DNA from: an uncultured Desulfuromonadales bacterium
GTDB lineage: Bacteria > Desulfobacterota > Desulfuromonadia > Desulfuromonadales > Trichloromonadaceae
Length of the DNA: 34,630 nucleotides
Direction: 5' to 3'
NCBI GenBank assembly: GCA_945787285.1
Contig: CALZIC010000001.1
Coordinates: 1 to 34,630 of the forward strand
Part shown: positions 14,409-22,400 of the stretch, piece after piece
How the letters are laid out: each line of letters starts with the position of its first letter
Position numbering within the stretch: the first letter of the stretch is position 1
The notes under the pieces: generated by a model
The model's database searches: none
Seen by the model: the letters and a program-made list of their open reading frames with translations, nothing else
What the model was told of the DNA's origin: nothing
Program-made: the position numbers and the translations under genes

Positions 14409-16214
14409 TCAGTGCCCGCCAACCGACTCTTTGGAACCGCGGGGGATACGGACATCTTCGACCATGGCAGCAATGTGCTCAGGTACAGGAGCGGTCATGT
14501 TCTTGACAGCGAAGGCCGCTGCGAAGTTGACGATGGCGCCGATGGCCCCGAAGGCGTTCGGCGAGATGCCGAAGAAGAAGTTCGGTCCGCCGATGGCGTT
14601 AACAAACTCGGTCCCCTTGATGAAGAAGATACCTTTGTGGGCAAAGACGTAGAACATGGTGACGCCGAGACCGGCCAGCATACCTGCGATGGCGCCTTCG
14701 CGGTTCATGGTCTTGCTGAAGATACCCATCATCAGGCAGGGGAAGAGGGAGCTGCCGGCCAGACCGAAGGCGATGGCCACGGTGCCGGCGGCGAAGCCCG
14801 GAGGATTGAGTCCGAGGTAGCCGGCGACGCAGATGGAGCCGGCCATGGCGATCTTGCCCGCCATCAGTTCGTTCTTCTCGGAGAGTTCGGGCATCCAGAT
14901 TTCCTTGAGCAGGTCATGAGAGATGGCCGAAGAGATGGCCAGCAGCAGGCCGGCAGCGGTCGAGAGGGCAGCAGCCAGACCACCTGCGGCTACCAGGGCG
15001 ATTACCCAGTTGGGCAGCATGGCGATTTCCGGGTTGGCCAGAACGATGATGTCGCGGTTGACGTTCAGCTCGCTCCCTTTCCAGCCGGCAGCGGCAGCCT
15101 TGGCGATGACTTCAGGATCCTTGGTCTTGTCGTTGTAGTACTGGATGCGGCCGTCGCCGTTCTTGTCCTCGAACTTGAGCAGCCCGGTAACTTCCCAGCG
15201 CTTCATCCAGTCGGGACGCTGCTCGTACACGATGTTGTTGTTGTTATCGAACATGTCGCCACCGCTCATGACGGCGGTGTTGACGGTGCTGTGCAGGTTC
15301 AGGCGAGCCATGGCGGCAACGGCAGGGGCGGTGGTGTAGAGGATGGCGATGAAAACCAGGGCCCAACCGGCGGAGGAACGTGCACCCTTAACGTTGGGCA
15401 CGGTGAAGAAGCGGACGATAACGTGGGGCAGGCCCGCGGTACCGATCATCAGCGATACGGTGTAGACGAACATGTTCAGTGTACTGCCTGGAACCGATGT
15501 TGTGTACTTGCCGAAACCGAGGTCGGTAACAACCTGGTCGAGCTTGGTCAGCAGGGACAGGTCGGTGCCGGCCAGGTCGGAACCGAGGCCAAGCTGGGGC
15601 AGCGGGTTGCCGGTGAGCTGCATCGAAATGAAGATGGCCGGAACGGTGTAGGCCAGGATCAGAACGCAGTACTGGGCGACCTGGGTGTAGGTGATCCCTT
15701 TCATGCCGCCGAAAACCGCGTACATGAAAACGATGGCCATACCGATGTAGATACCGGTTGCGTTGGAGACGCCGAGGAAGCGGGAGAAGGCGACGCCGAC
15801 GCCGGTCATCTGACCGATGATGTAGGTGATCGAAGCCGACAGCAGGCAGATAACCGCCACGGTGCTGGCTTTCTTCGAGTAGAAGCGGTCACCGACGAAC
15901 TGGGGCACGGTGAACTTGCCGAACTTACGCAGGTAAGGCGCAAGCAGCATGGCCAGAAGAACGTAGCCGCCGGTCCAGCCCATGAGGAAGAGGCCGCCGC
16001 CGTAGCCCATGTTGGCGATCAGGCCGGCCATGGAGATAAAGGATGCCGCGGACATCCAGTCGGCACCGGTCGCCATCCCGTTCAGGACAGGGTGAACGCC
16101 GCCGCCGGCAACGTAAAATTCTTTGGTACTTCCCGCACGCGCCCACAGGGCGATGCCGATGTAAATCGCAAAGGTGAAACCAACAAAAACATAAGTAATA
16201 GTTTGAAGATCCAT
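14409..16214 (-). CDS. Cassette B sodium:solute symporter with EF-hand-like loop insertion
   Basis: This 601-aa SSS-family permease is probably for acetate or a related monocarboxylate. The ATG at 16214 has a very strong ribosome binding site (AAGGAGGGG). Shared family marks are ADWMSAASFI (about 51), KFGKFTVPQFVGDRFY (about 97), GTAGLPHVIVRFF (about 258) and LSTAAGLLLAISSAISHDL (about 417). Unlike cassette A it carries a hydrophilic insertion of about 80 residues (about 310-395) between two membrane helices. The insertion has an Asn run (DNNNN) and a calcium-loop-like DKNGDGRIQYYN (350-361; nt 15132-15167), with ligands at loop positions 1, 3 and 5 and the usual Gly and Ile, but Asn where Glu is usual at position 12. 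It is followed by a terminator, so it and the small subunit can form their own mRNA. Confidence 0.92.
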   Translation of the reverse strand: MDLQTITYVFVGFTFAIYIGIALWARAGSTKEFYVAGGGVHPVLNGMATGADWMSAASFISMAGLIANMGYGGGLFLMGWTGGYVLLAMLLAPYLRKFGKFTVPQFVGDRFYSKKASTVAVICLLSASITYIIGQMTGVGVAFSRFLGVSNATGIYIGMAIVFMYAVFGGMKGITYTQVAQYCVLILAYTVPAIFISMQLTGNPLPQLGLGSDLAGTDLSLLTKLDQVVTDLGFGKYTTSVPGSTLNMFVYTVSLMIGTAGLPHVIVRFFTVPNVKGARSSAGWALVFIAILYTTAPAVAAMARLNLHSTVNTAVMSGGDMFDNNNNIVYEQRPDWMKRWEVTGLLKFEDKNGDGRIQYYNDKTKDPEVIAKAAAAGWKGSELNVNRDIIVLANPEIAMLPNWVIALVAAGGLAAALSTAAGLLLAISSAISHDLLKEIWMPELSEKNELMAGKIAMAGSICVAGYLGLNPPGFAAGTVAIAFGLAGSSLFPCLMMGIFSKTMNREGAIAGMLAGLGVTMFYVFAHKGIFFIKGTEFVNAIGGPNFFFGISPNAFGAIGAIVNFAAAFAVKNMTAPVPEHIAAMVEDVRIPRGSKESVGGH

Positions 16215-16227
16215 TTATATCCCCTCC

Positions 16228-16482
16228 TTACTGCTCGTGAACGTCAAATTCTTCGTCGATCTGTCCCATTTTCTTGGCATAGTAGAAAATGAGTATCACG
16301 AACACGTAAATCGAACCCTGGTGTGCAAACCAGAAGCCCAGCGGATAGCCACCGAGATGAATGTTGTTGAGTACCGGCGCCAGGATGATGCCGAAGCCGT
16401 AAGAAACCACGGCCCAGACAATCAAAACTTTTGTTAGCAGCCTCAGTACTGTCGACCAGTAAGCTTGTGCACTCTTGTCCAT
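16228..16482 (-). CDS. Cassette B symporter small subunit (DUF4212)
   Basis: This 84-aa protein has two transmembrane helices (about 13-36 and 48-68) and an acidic tail (DEEFDVHEQ). GYPLGFWFAHQG fits the DUF4212 pattern shared with the cassette A protein, although this one lacks that protein's N-terminal 20 residues. The ATG at 16482 follows GGGAGGT. The symporter gene starts 13 bp after its stop, so the two are co-translated. The family is a predicted partner needed by, or stabilising, the large symporter subunit; that role is not proven by anything in the sequence. Confidence 0.88.
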   Translation of the reverse strand: MDKSAQAYWSTVLRLLTKVLIVWAVVSYGFGIILAPVLNNIHLGGYPLGFWFAHQGSIYVFVILIFYYAKKMGQIDEEFDVHEQ

Positions 16483-16532
16483 GAATACCTCCCATTAAAT
16501 AGTGAATCTTTGCAATGCCTGAACGCGAATGT

Positions 16533-16559
16533 TTGGCCCCCGCGTTTGTTGAGGGCCAA
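16533..16559. terminator. Hairpin between the IclR gene and cassette B, weak terminator candidate
   Basis: TTGGCCC (16533-16539) and GGGCCAA (16553-16559) form a perfect 7-bp stem with a 13-nt loop. No T-run follows on the minus strand, so termination would be weak. It could instead act as an operator or attenuating structure in the leader of cassette B. Confidence 0.4.
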
Positions 16560-16616
16560 GGGGTTGAGTCATTCGGGTGTCCCTTTGTTCCTCCTTTCGA
16601 AAGAATTGTTTGTTTA

Positions 16617-17384
16617 CTATCTGTAGATTTCCTTGTTGATGAAATGGCCGACGTAGCCAAGCTTGGATGAAATAACCATCCCGGCTTCGGCCAGGCTGGG
16701 GAGTAACTCCCCGTCAATTTTTTCCGGGGTCAGGCGAAACTCCGGTCCCACCATGCAGAGGCTGCCGAGTTTTTCGCCGGAACCGTCCATGAGCGCTACC
16801 GCAATGCTGGTGATTCCTTCGCCAAGGGCCCCGCAATCGGTATCTGTTTCTTGCTGCCCATTTGCGTTGATTTCAGCATTGTTTGACAGGACCCGTCCGG
16901 CCGATGTCGACATGAAGGGATATCTATTGCCGATCAGGGTCACGATCTTGACCTGTTGCGGCGTGTCGACCGCGTCGAGGAACAGGACATCTTCCCCGCG
17001 GCGAACGGCGATATAGACCGCCTCGTTGCATTCCCTGACAAGCTTTCCCATAACCGGTCTGGCCTTTTTGAGCAGATCCATTTTGGAAAGAAACTTTTGT
17101 CCCATTTCATAGGCGGAAAGTCCCAGCTTGTACTTTCCCGAGTCCTTTTCGCGTTCGACGTAACCGCGATTTTCAAGCGTAGCCAGCAGGCGGAAAACGC
17201 TTGTTTTATTCATGTCCAGTTTTTCGCTCAGGCGAGAGATCCGGACCTCGTTCTCTTCATCACACAGTGCCTCGAGGACATTGAGGGCATTCTCCACGGA
17301 CTGAATGGAGTATGAATCTTTTCCCCGAGTTGGCAACTGGCAGCTCCTTGTCTCTGGCCTGTCGATCAGGCCGGTCTTTTTCAT
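16617..17384 (-). CDS. IclR-family transcriptional regulator with a shortened effector domain
   Basis: This 255-aa protein has a 23-residue leader, then an IclR winged-helix domain (about 24-88: YSIQSVENALNVLEALCDE, NKTSVFRLLATLENRGYV) and an IclR effector-binding domain (about 95-245). IclR proteins are ligand-controlled repressors or activators of catabolic and transport genes. The segment between STSAGRVL (about 160) and GALGEGITSIAVALMD (about 185) is about 40 residues shorter than in typical members, removing part of the ligand-pocket lid. The ATG at 17384 has a poor ribosome binding site. The gene lies just upstream of cassette B on the same strand, so control of that symporter is likely but inferred. 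Its own promoter is at 17458-17486. Confidence 0.88.
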   Translation of the reverse strand: MKKTGLIDRPETRSCQLPTRGKDSYSIQSVENALNVLEALCDEENEVRISRLSEKLDMNKTSVFRLLATLENRGYVEREKDSGKYKLGLSAYEMGQKFLSKMDLLKKARPVMGKLVRECNEAVYIAVRRGEDVLFLDAVDTPQQVKIVTLIGNRYPFMSTSAGRVLSNNAEINANGQQETDTDCGALGEGITSIAVALMDGSGEKLGSLCMVGPEFRLTPEKIDGELLPSLAEAGMVISSKLGYVGHFINKEIYR

Positions 17385-17400
17385 TTTCAGGCTGAACCCG

Positions 17401-17429
17401 AGGGCGTAACCGAATTCCCGGTTCGCCCT
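17401..17429. promoter_or_regulatory. Inverted repeat in the IclR leader, operator candidate
   Basis: AGGGCGTAACCG and CGGTTCGCCCT form an 11-bp dyad with one bulged T. It is centred about 30 bp upstream of the IclR start codon and just downstream of its predicted promoter. The position suits an autoregulatory site or an mRNA hairpin affecting translation. Confidence 0.4.
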
Positions 17430-17457
17430 GTAACGCTATCGGCGCAAGGTGTATAAA

Positions 17458-17486
17458 AAAATAATACAGCGTTTTATTTATGTCAA
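17458..17486 (-). promoter_or_regulatory. Sigma-70 promoter for the IclR gene
   Basis: On the minus strand TTGACA (17486-17481) is followed after 17 bp by TATTTT (17463-17458). The region is AT-rich. AGCGTT in the spacer (17468-17473) is matched by AACGCT at 17432-17437, giving a second dyad that spans the expected transcription start. Confidence 0.65.
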
Positions 17487-17862
17487 CCATAATTTTTTAC
17501 CAAACCTAAAAAAAATAAAACGTGCTCAAGTTGTCGAAATTATATGAAAATACGAAGTTCATGGTAGCTTTTACCGCTTTTCAGTGAGTGATAAAATCAC
17601 ATATCTAGAACACTGTTTTTGTGTTTTTGGGGTCTTTTGTGTGTTTTGATAAAAAATACCGTTTTATGTCTATTGCCGGTTCAGCCGTTCATTGCAGAGG
17701 ATCTGGGGGAAAACGATCTCCCCTGTGACGGTGTTTCGCCTGGAGAAACGCTTCCAATTTTACCATAAATCTCTGGCTGTTCTTGAATCTGGGGAATTAA
17801 TTTTAGAAAGGGGGTTTTGGCTGGGTCTTGTCGGAGAGGGGGGTTGGAAAAGTTGTTTTAGC
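17487..17862. other. AT-rich gene-free stretch between the NUDIX and IclR genes
   Basis: This 376-bp stretch is the 3' side of the NUDIX gene and the upstream side of the IclR gene. No credible reading frame was found. It is much richer in A and T than its surroundings, with T/G-rich text around 17610-17650. It contains the dyad GTGAT-AAA-ATCAC (17588-17600), which has the half-site style of CRP/FNR operators but a non-standard spacing. No terminator with a T-run was seen for the NUDIX gene. Confidence 0.5.
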
Positions 17863-18267
17863 TCAGGTACCAGTCGATTGCTTTGTTACAGAGAGTTTTT
17901 CGATGATCGGCCGGTCGGCCGGGAGAATGTCGAAGTCTTTCAGGTTTTGCAGGGGAACCCATTGGTGGGCGTCGACCTCGATGTGGCGGATTTTACCGCT
18001 GAGGTGCAGGCATTCGTAGGCGAGAACCAGGACGGGGCCCCGATCGTAGCGGAAATAGACAACATCGAAAACCTTGCCCACCTCGACATCGATGGAGATT
18101 TCCTCCTTGATTTCGCGGCGCAGCCCTTCTTCGGGAGATTCATCGGGGTCGAGTTTTCCGCCGGGGAATTCCCACATACCGCCATGGCGGGTATGTGGCG
18201 GGCGGCGGGTAAGGAGTACGGTGTCGTTGTGTCGAATGATGGCGGCGGTGACGATAAGGGGCAGCAT
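17863..18267 (-). CDS. NUDIX hydrolase, MutT-like
   Basis: This 134-aa protein starts at the ATG at 18267, with GAGGAAG upstream; the longer in-frame version to 18507 would run across the ubiE promoter region. The NUDIX box is GGKLDPDESPEEGLRREIKE followed by EISID (about 39-63), matching Gx5Ex7REUxEExGU except that the last Gly is Ser. RRPPHTRHGGMWEFPGGK is typical of MutT, which removes 8-oxo-dGTP; other NUDIX substrates are possible. The gene is divergent from ubiE. An internal 12-bp-arm palindrome (18172-18198) lies over the HTRHGGMWE codons. Confidence 0.88.
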   Translation of the reverse strand: MLPLIVTAAIIRHNDTVLLTRRPPHTRHGGMWEFPGGKLDPDESPEEGLRREIKEEISIDVEVGKVFDVVYFRYDRGPVLVLAYECLHLSGKIRHIEVDAHQWVPLQNLKDFDILPADRPIIEKLSVTKQSTGT

Positions 18268-18454
18268 GAAGTCTTCCTCGCAAAGATTGATGGGGAGGCA
18301 GTATATGTCGGTTGGCACGGTTGGAAAAGGGCTTTTTTTTACTGACAGTTTGCAGGAGGGTGTGCTAAAAATTGGCCCCCTGGTTAATGCACATTCGGAA
18401 ACGGCCTCTTTCGGATGAAAAACCAGTTTAATCCTGAGAAGATGGAGAGCTTCA

Positions 18455-19168
18455 ATGATGTTTAATCTTTCAGAAAAAGGGCGCGGCATTCGTGAAATGT
18501 TCGACAATATTGCCCCGCGTTACGATCTCCTCAATCGTCTTCTGTCTCTCGGTATAGACCGTCGCTGGCGGACCTTTGCCGTGGGGCTGCTTCAGGTTCC
18601 CCCCGGAGGAAAAGTACTCGATGTCGCCACCGGCACGGGGGATGTGGCACTGGAGATCGCCCGACAGACGCCCGACTCGGTCACCATTGTCGGAGAAGAT
18701 TTTACCCAGGGGATGCTCCGCCACGGCAAGACCAAGGTGGCCGAATCCCCTTTTAAGAATCGGATCCGGCTGGTAAATGCCCCCTGTGAATCGATGCCTC
18801 ACCCCTCCGGTGTCTTCGACGGGGTGACCATCGCTTTTGGCATCCGCAACGTGGTTGATCGGTTGGCCGGTCTCAAGGAGATGCACCGGGTTCTCAAGCC
18901 GGGGGGGCGGGCTGTTATTCTTGAGTTTTCCAACCCCCGCAGCCGCTTCTTCAAAGAGCTCTACTATTTTTATTTCCGCCGGGTCCTCCCCTTTGTCGGC
19001 GGGCTGATCTCGAAACGCAGCGCCTACCAGTATCTGCCCGACTCGGTCCTGGAATTTCCGGACCAGGAGTCGTTCAAGGGGTTGATGGCTGAGGCCGGTT
19101 TTTCCGACCTGCAGCATTACGATCGGACCTTCGGCATCGCCACGGTCTATGTCGGGGTCCGCCGGTAG
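18455..19168 (+). CDS. ubiE: Demethylmenaquinone/ubiquinone methyltransferase
   Basis: This 237-aa S-adenosylmethionine-dependent C-methyltransferase performs the last step of menaquinone synthesis (MenG/UbiE). The N-terminal signature reads IREMFDNIAPRYDLLNRLLS (12-31). SAM motif I is VLDVATGTGDVALE (about 54-67), and the C-terminal UbiE region includes RVLKPGGRAVILEFS and YQYLPDSVLEFPDQ. The ATG at 18455 follows GGAGAG; an ATG three bases later is equally possible. In an anaerobe with an ETF:quinone oxidoreductase upstream in the window, menaquinone is the likely product. It is divergent from the NUDIX gene and convergent with the AsmA-like gene. Confidence 0.95.
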   Translation: MMFNLSEKGRGIREMFDNIAPRYDLLNRLLSLGIDRRWRTFAVGLLQVPPGGKVLDVATGTGDVALEIARQTPDSVTIVGEDFTQGMLRHGKTKVAESPFKNRIRLVNAPCESMPHPSGVFDGVTIAFGIRNVVDRLAGLKEMHRVLKPGGRAVILEFSNPRSRFFKELYYFYFRRVLPFVGGLISKRSAYQYLPDSVLEFPDQESFKGLMAEAGFSDLQHYDRTFGIATVYVGVRR

Positions 19169-19183
19169 CTGATAGATACTAAC

Positions 19184-19214
19184 GCGGCGCCTTCTCTGCA
19201 GAGAAAGGGGCCGC
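19184..19214 (+). other. Hairpin just after ubiE
   Basis: GCGGC/GCCGC and an inner CCTTCTCT/AGAGAAAGG stem with one bulge form a hairpin 15 bp past the ubiE stop. There is no T-run of note. It may protect the mRNA end or act together with the next hairpin. Confidence 0.45.
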
Positions 19215-19257
19215 ACTGGCTTTTCGTAGGGAGTTTGTGGCCTGCGAGTGTCTTTGC

Positions 19258-19293
19258 AAAGGGTCGACCGTCAGGTCGGCCCTTTAGCGTTTT
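19258..19293 (+). terminator. Probable terminator downstream of ubiE
   Basis: AAAGGGTCGACC (19258-19269) and GGTCGGCCCTTT (19274-19285) form a 12-bp stem with one G:U pair and a 4-nt loop. It is followed by AGCG and TTTT (19290-19293). The stem is strong and the T-run is short. Confidence 0.65.
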
Positions 19294-19331
19294 AACCTGA
19301 TTCCGTGAGATCGGGGCGGGAAAAGAGTGTT

Positions 19332-19424
19332 AAGTGCTTGGCCTGAATAAGTGATTCAAAAAATCTGAGGCGCACCCATAGGTTCGTCGGTGATTTTTTG
19401 AACGTTTAGGCAGGTCAATGACTT
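19332..19424. repeat. Long imperfect palindrome between convergent genes
   Basis: The core is a perfect 11-bp inverted repeat, TTCAAAAAATC (19355-19365) with GATTTTTTGAA (19392-19402). Similarity between the arms continues outward to about 19332 and 19424, giving arms of roughly 34 nt. It sits just before the 3' end of the AsmA-like gene and after ubiE. It could be a bidirectional terminator of unusual form or a dispersed palindromic repeat. Confidence 0.65.
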
Positions 19425-19445
19425 GCGCTATTACCTGGTCAGAGC

Positions 19446-22400
19446 TCACGGAGTCAGGTTTAAGGCCTCGCCGGTGTCGGCGATGACCTTGGCGGGCAGC
19501 TCGAGTACGCGCCGGAAGATGCCCAAAACTTTTTCGGATATCGAGGTAATGGGGATGGGGGTGACCGTGGGGGAACCGGGTTTTCCCTCGATCTGGAAAT
19601 GGGCCGTGATCAGCGCTTTTTCTTCGCCGGCGAGAATCCATCCGGCCACGGGAATGTGGGTAATGATCCGGTCGACCGTGCCGAGCGGTTTGACGCCCAG
19701 GGTCATGTCGAGGGTCTCTTCTTTCAGGGAGAGGTCGCCGATCAGCGACAGGTTCATTGCATTGCTGTCGATAAACAGATCTTTGGTCGAAAGGGTCCCC
19801 TGGTGCAGGGTCGCATTGGCTTTGAGCAAGCTGAAGGGCATCCCGTGCGAGTCCATGTCGGGCAGTTTGAGGGTGAGGAGCTGGGATACGTTCAAGACCG
19901 AAAAGACCTTGGACATGAAGGGGAATTTGCGCAGCACCCCATCGGACACCGAAAAATTAAAGGCGCCCTGAGAGGTGTCAAGGAAGCTCGATCCGGCTTT
20001 GCCTTCGAGGTAGAAGTCGCCCGCGAGGGTTCCTGAGACAAGGCCCTGGCGCTTGAGCAGTTCGGTGTAGATGGAGTAGGCGTCGAAGTTCTCCAGGTGG
20101 CCGGAAATTTTCAACAGGGCGGGGGAGCCCTGGGTCGTGTCAACGGCGACCTGGCCCTGGCAGAAACCGGTTCCTGAGGTGAACTTGAGGGGCAGGATGG
20201 TCAGAACCCCGTCGCGCAGGGTGATGTCCCCCTTGGCGTCGGTGAAGTTGAGGTTCCAGAGCTTTCCCCGGTGGGCATTGACTGCGATAAAGAGGGTCGC
20301 TTTGGCTTTCTTTTTCACTTTTGCTTGTTCGGGTTTTGATGGTGCGCTTTGCGGCCGACTCCACAGGGCGATGACTTCATCGATGTTGCCGAAGCCTGCT
20401 TCGATATCGAGATCGGTGTGCGGAGCCTTGAAGTTGGTGACCGAACCGGTGACCTTGGCATCGGTGCCTCCATCGAGCCTGACTTGAACCGGGTCGAAAA
20501 AGATTCCTCTGGCATTGATGAGCAGGTGACCGTCGACGTCGCGCAGGTAGGCCGTATCCGAGCGGAAGATCAGTTCGTCGGCGCGTATCGAGGGCCCCTT
20601 TACGTGCAGGTCGAGTTCCGGTTTGTTGAAATCGGCAATGGCGGCATCGACGCTGAGGGGGGAATCCCCGAGCTTCAGGGAGAGTCCGGTTGCTTTGAGG
20701 TCGGTGGTCGAAAGCCGGACGGTACCGGTGGCGTCGTTGATGTCGGCGATCACCCTTGTCAGGTGGGCTCCGACTTTGTTGAGAAAAAGATCGCCCTGGT
20801 GGTCCAGGATTTTAGAGCCCGATCCCCGCAGATTGTGCGTCAGGGAGAGCTGCCCCCTGGCATCGAGGCGCTCCAGCAGGGGGAGCATGGAGCGCCCGGC
20901 GGCGAGGTCGAAGTCGATAAGCTGCAGCTCGGCTGAAAAGGCTCGGCCTTCATCGAACGACAGATTCCCGGTCGCCTTCAGATCTATGGGGCCTGCCTGC
21001 AACTGGCCGCTGGAGATCGCCAGGTGTTCTGGAGTCAGGCCGGCAGAAAGGAAGAGGCGGCCCTTTTGGCCGGCCGGCTTGTGGAAGTGGTCTGCGAAAT
21101 GGGCCGAAACCTCCTCGAGGTCGGCCTGCAGGTTGACCTGCAGATCTTGCAGGGGGCCATCGAGGGTCAGGGTGACGGGAGCCTGACCCGCTACGGTGAG
21201 TCCTTTCGGGGGCGCCGGCAGCAGTTGCGTAAGCAGCTGGCCCGAAGGCAGGCGTCCCTCGAGCCTGAGCGCGCCCCGGGCTGCGCTGTTGTAAGGGGCG
21301 CTCAGCTGTCCGCTGAGCGAAACCGGGGCGCCTAAAGCCTGCAGGCTGCCATTCTTGATTTCGAGGCGGTTGTCCTGCAGACAGAGCTGTCCTTGAATGT
21401 TTTTCACATCTCCGAACCGGGTGTGTTGCCATGCCGCGTTTTTCAGAGAGAGGCACCCTTGGGTGCGGGCCAGGGCTTCATCGGGGTGGCGAAGGGTCTT
21501 TGCCGGGCCGGAAAAGGAGAGCTTCTCAAGGCGAATCGTCCCGTCGGAGACGGTCTTTTCGATCTCGGCGATAGCCGGTGCTGCGGCATCGGGAACCCAT
21601 GTCAGCAGATTGTTCAGAGCCATCGGGTTGCTGGTGACGCTCGCTTCGATCCAGGGCGATCCGGCCCGTTCTTCCTGGAATATTTTGCCGGTGATCTCTT
21701 TGTCATCGATCTGGACCAGGAGGTTGTCGAGGCTTTTGAGGTTGTCTTTTTCCTGCCAGGTCCCAGCGAGGCGGAGGGTCTCGATAGGGAGGGGGCGGGT
21801 GTAGAGCGTCGGGCTGGACACTTTAAGGGCGCTGCCTCTGCCTTCGACCGAAAATTGAACCCCTGTCTCGATGTCCCCCTTGATTTTCAGGGCGAGGCTT
21901 AAGAGGCCCGATGTATCGAGTTTCAGGTGGTCTGGAGCGTAATGCCGCAACAGGGGGGACGGCAAAAGGTTCTCCATGCTCAGGTCCAGATCGAGACGTT
22001 CCTTTTTCCAGTCGCCCGTTTTGCCTCCAGGAAGGAGGCTGGCCCTGAGTTGGAATGGCGAACCCTGTTTTTTCTGTTCCATGTTTGCCGAAACGCTCAG
22101 GTGCAGTTCATGCGCGGGGGCCAGCCCCTGCAGGTGGGCCTTGATGCCGGAGACGCTATGCCGGTACGGGGCCCCGGGGTGGCGGTTGTCGACCAAGTTG
22201 AGAGTTCCGCCATCGATGCTGAGGTCGCTGATCTGGATGCGCTGAAGTTTCTGCAGGAAAAGCTCGCCTGGCCCTGCATCGGAAGTTGATGCGGACCCTT
22301 GAGGAGGGTCGAGTTGAAGGCTGATGGTGGGGGCTTCGATATGGATTTCGCTGAAGACGATGCGCCCGTTGAGCAGCGCGGAGAGCTCAAGCTTGACCAG

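Noticed and set aside
16500-16530. Possible sigma-54 promoter upstream of cassette B (TTGCA-like text)
   Set aside because: The paired GG/GC element of a sigma-54 promoter does not match at the needed spacing.
16498-16572. 25-codon frame (minus strand) after a very good ribosome binding site (AAAGGAGG, 16589-16596) between the IclR gene and cassette B
   Set aside because: The ATG is about 17 bases from the ribosome binding site, the product is short and featureless, and part of the frame lies in a hairpin.
17588-17600. CRP/FNR-like dyad GTGAT-AAA-ATCAC
   Set aside because: The spacing between half sites does not fit either regulator's normal operator, and it is not placed near a clear promoter.
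17705-17722. Possible hairpin with GGGG/CCCC arms as terminator for the NUDIX gene
   Set aside because: Only four or five pairs, long loop and no T-run on the minus strand.
18268-18507. Longer NUDIX protein using an in-frame start at 18507
   Set aside because: It would overlap the ubiE start, and the extra 80 residues have no NUDIX similarity; the ATG at 18267 has a good ribosome binding site.
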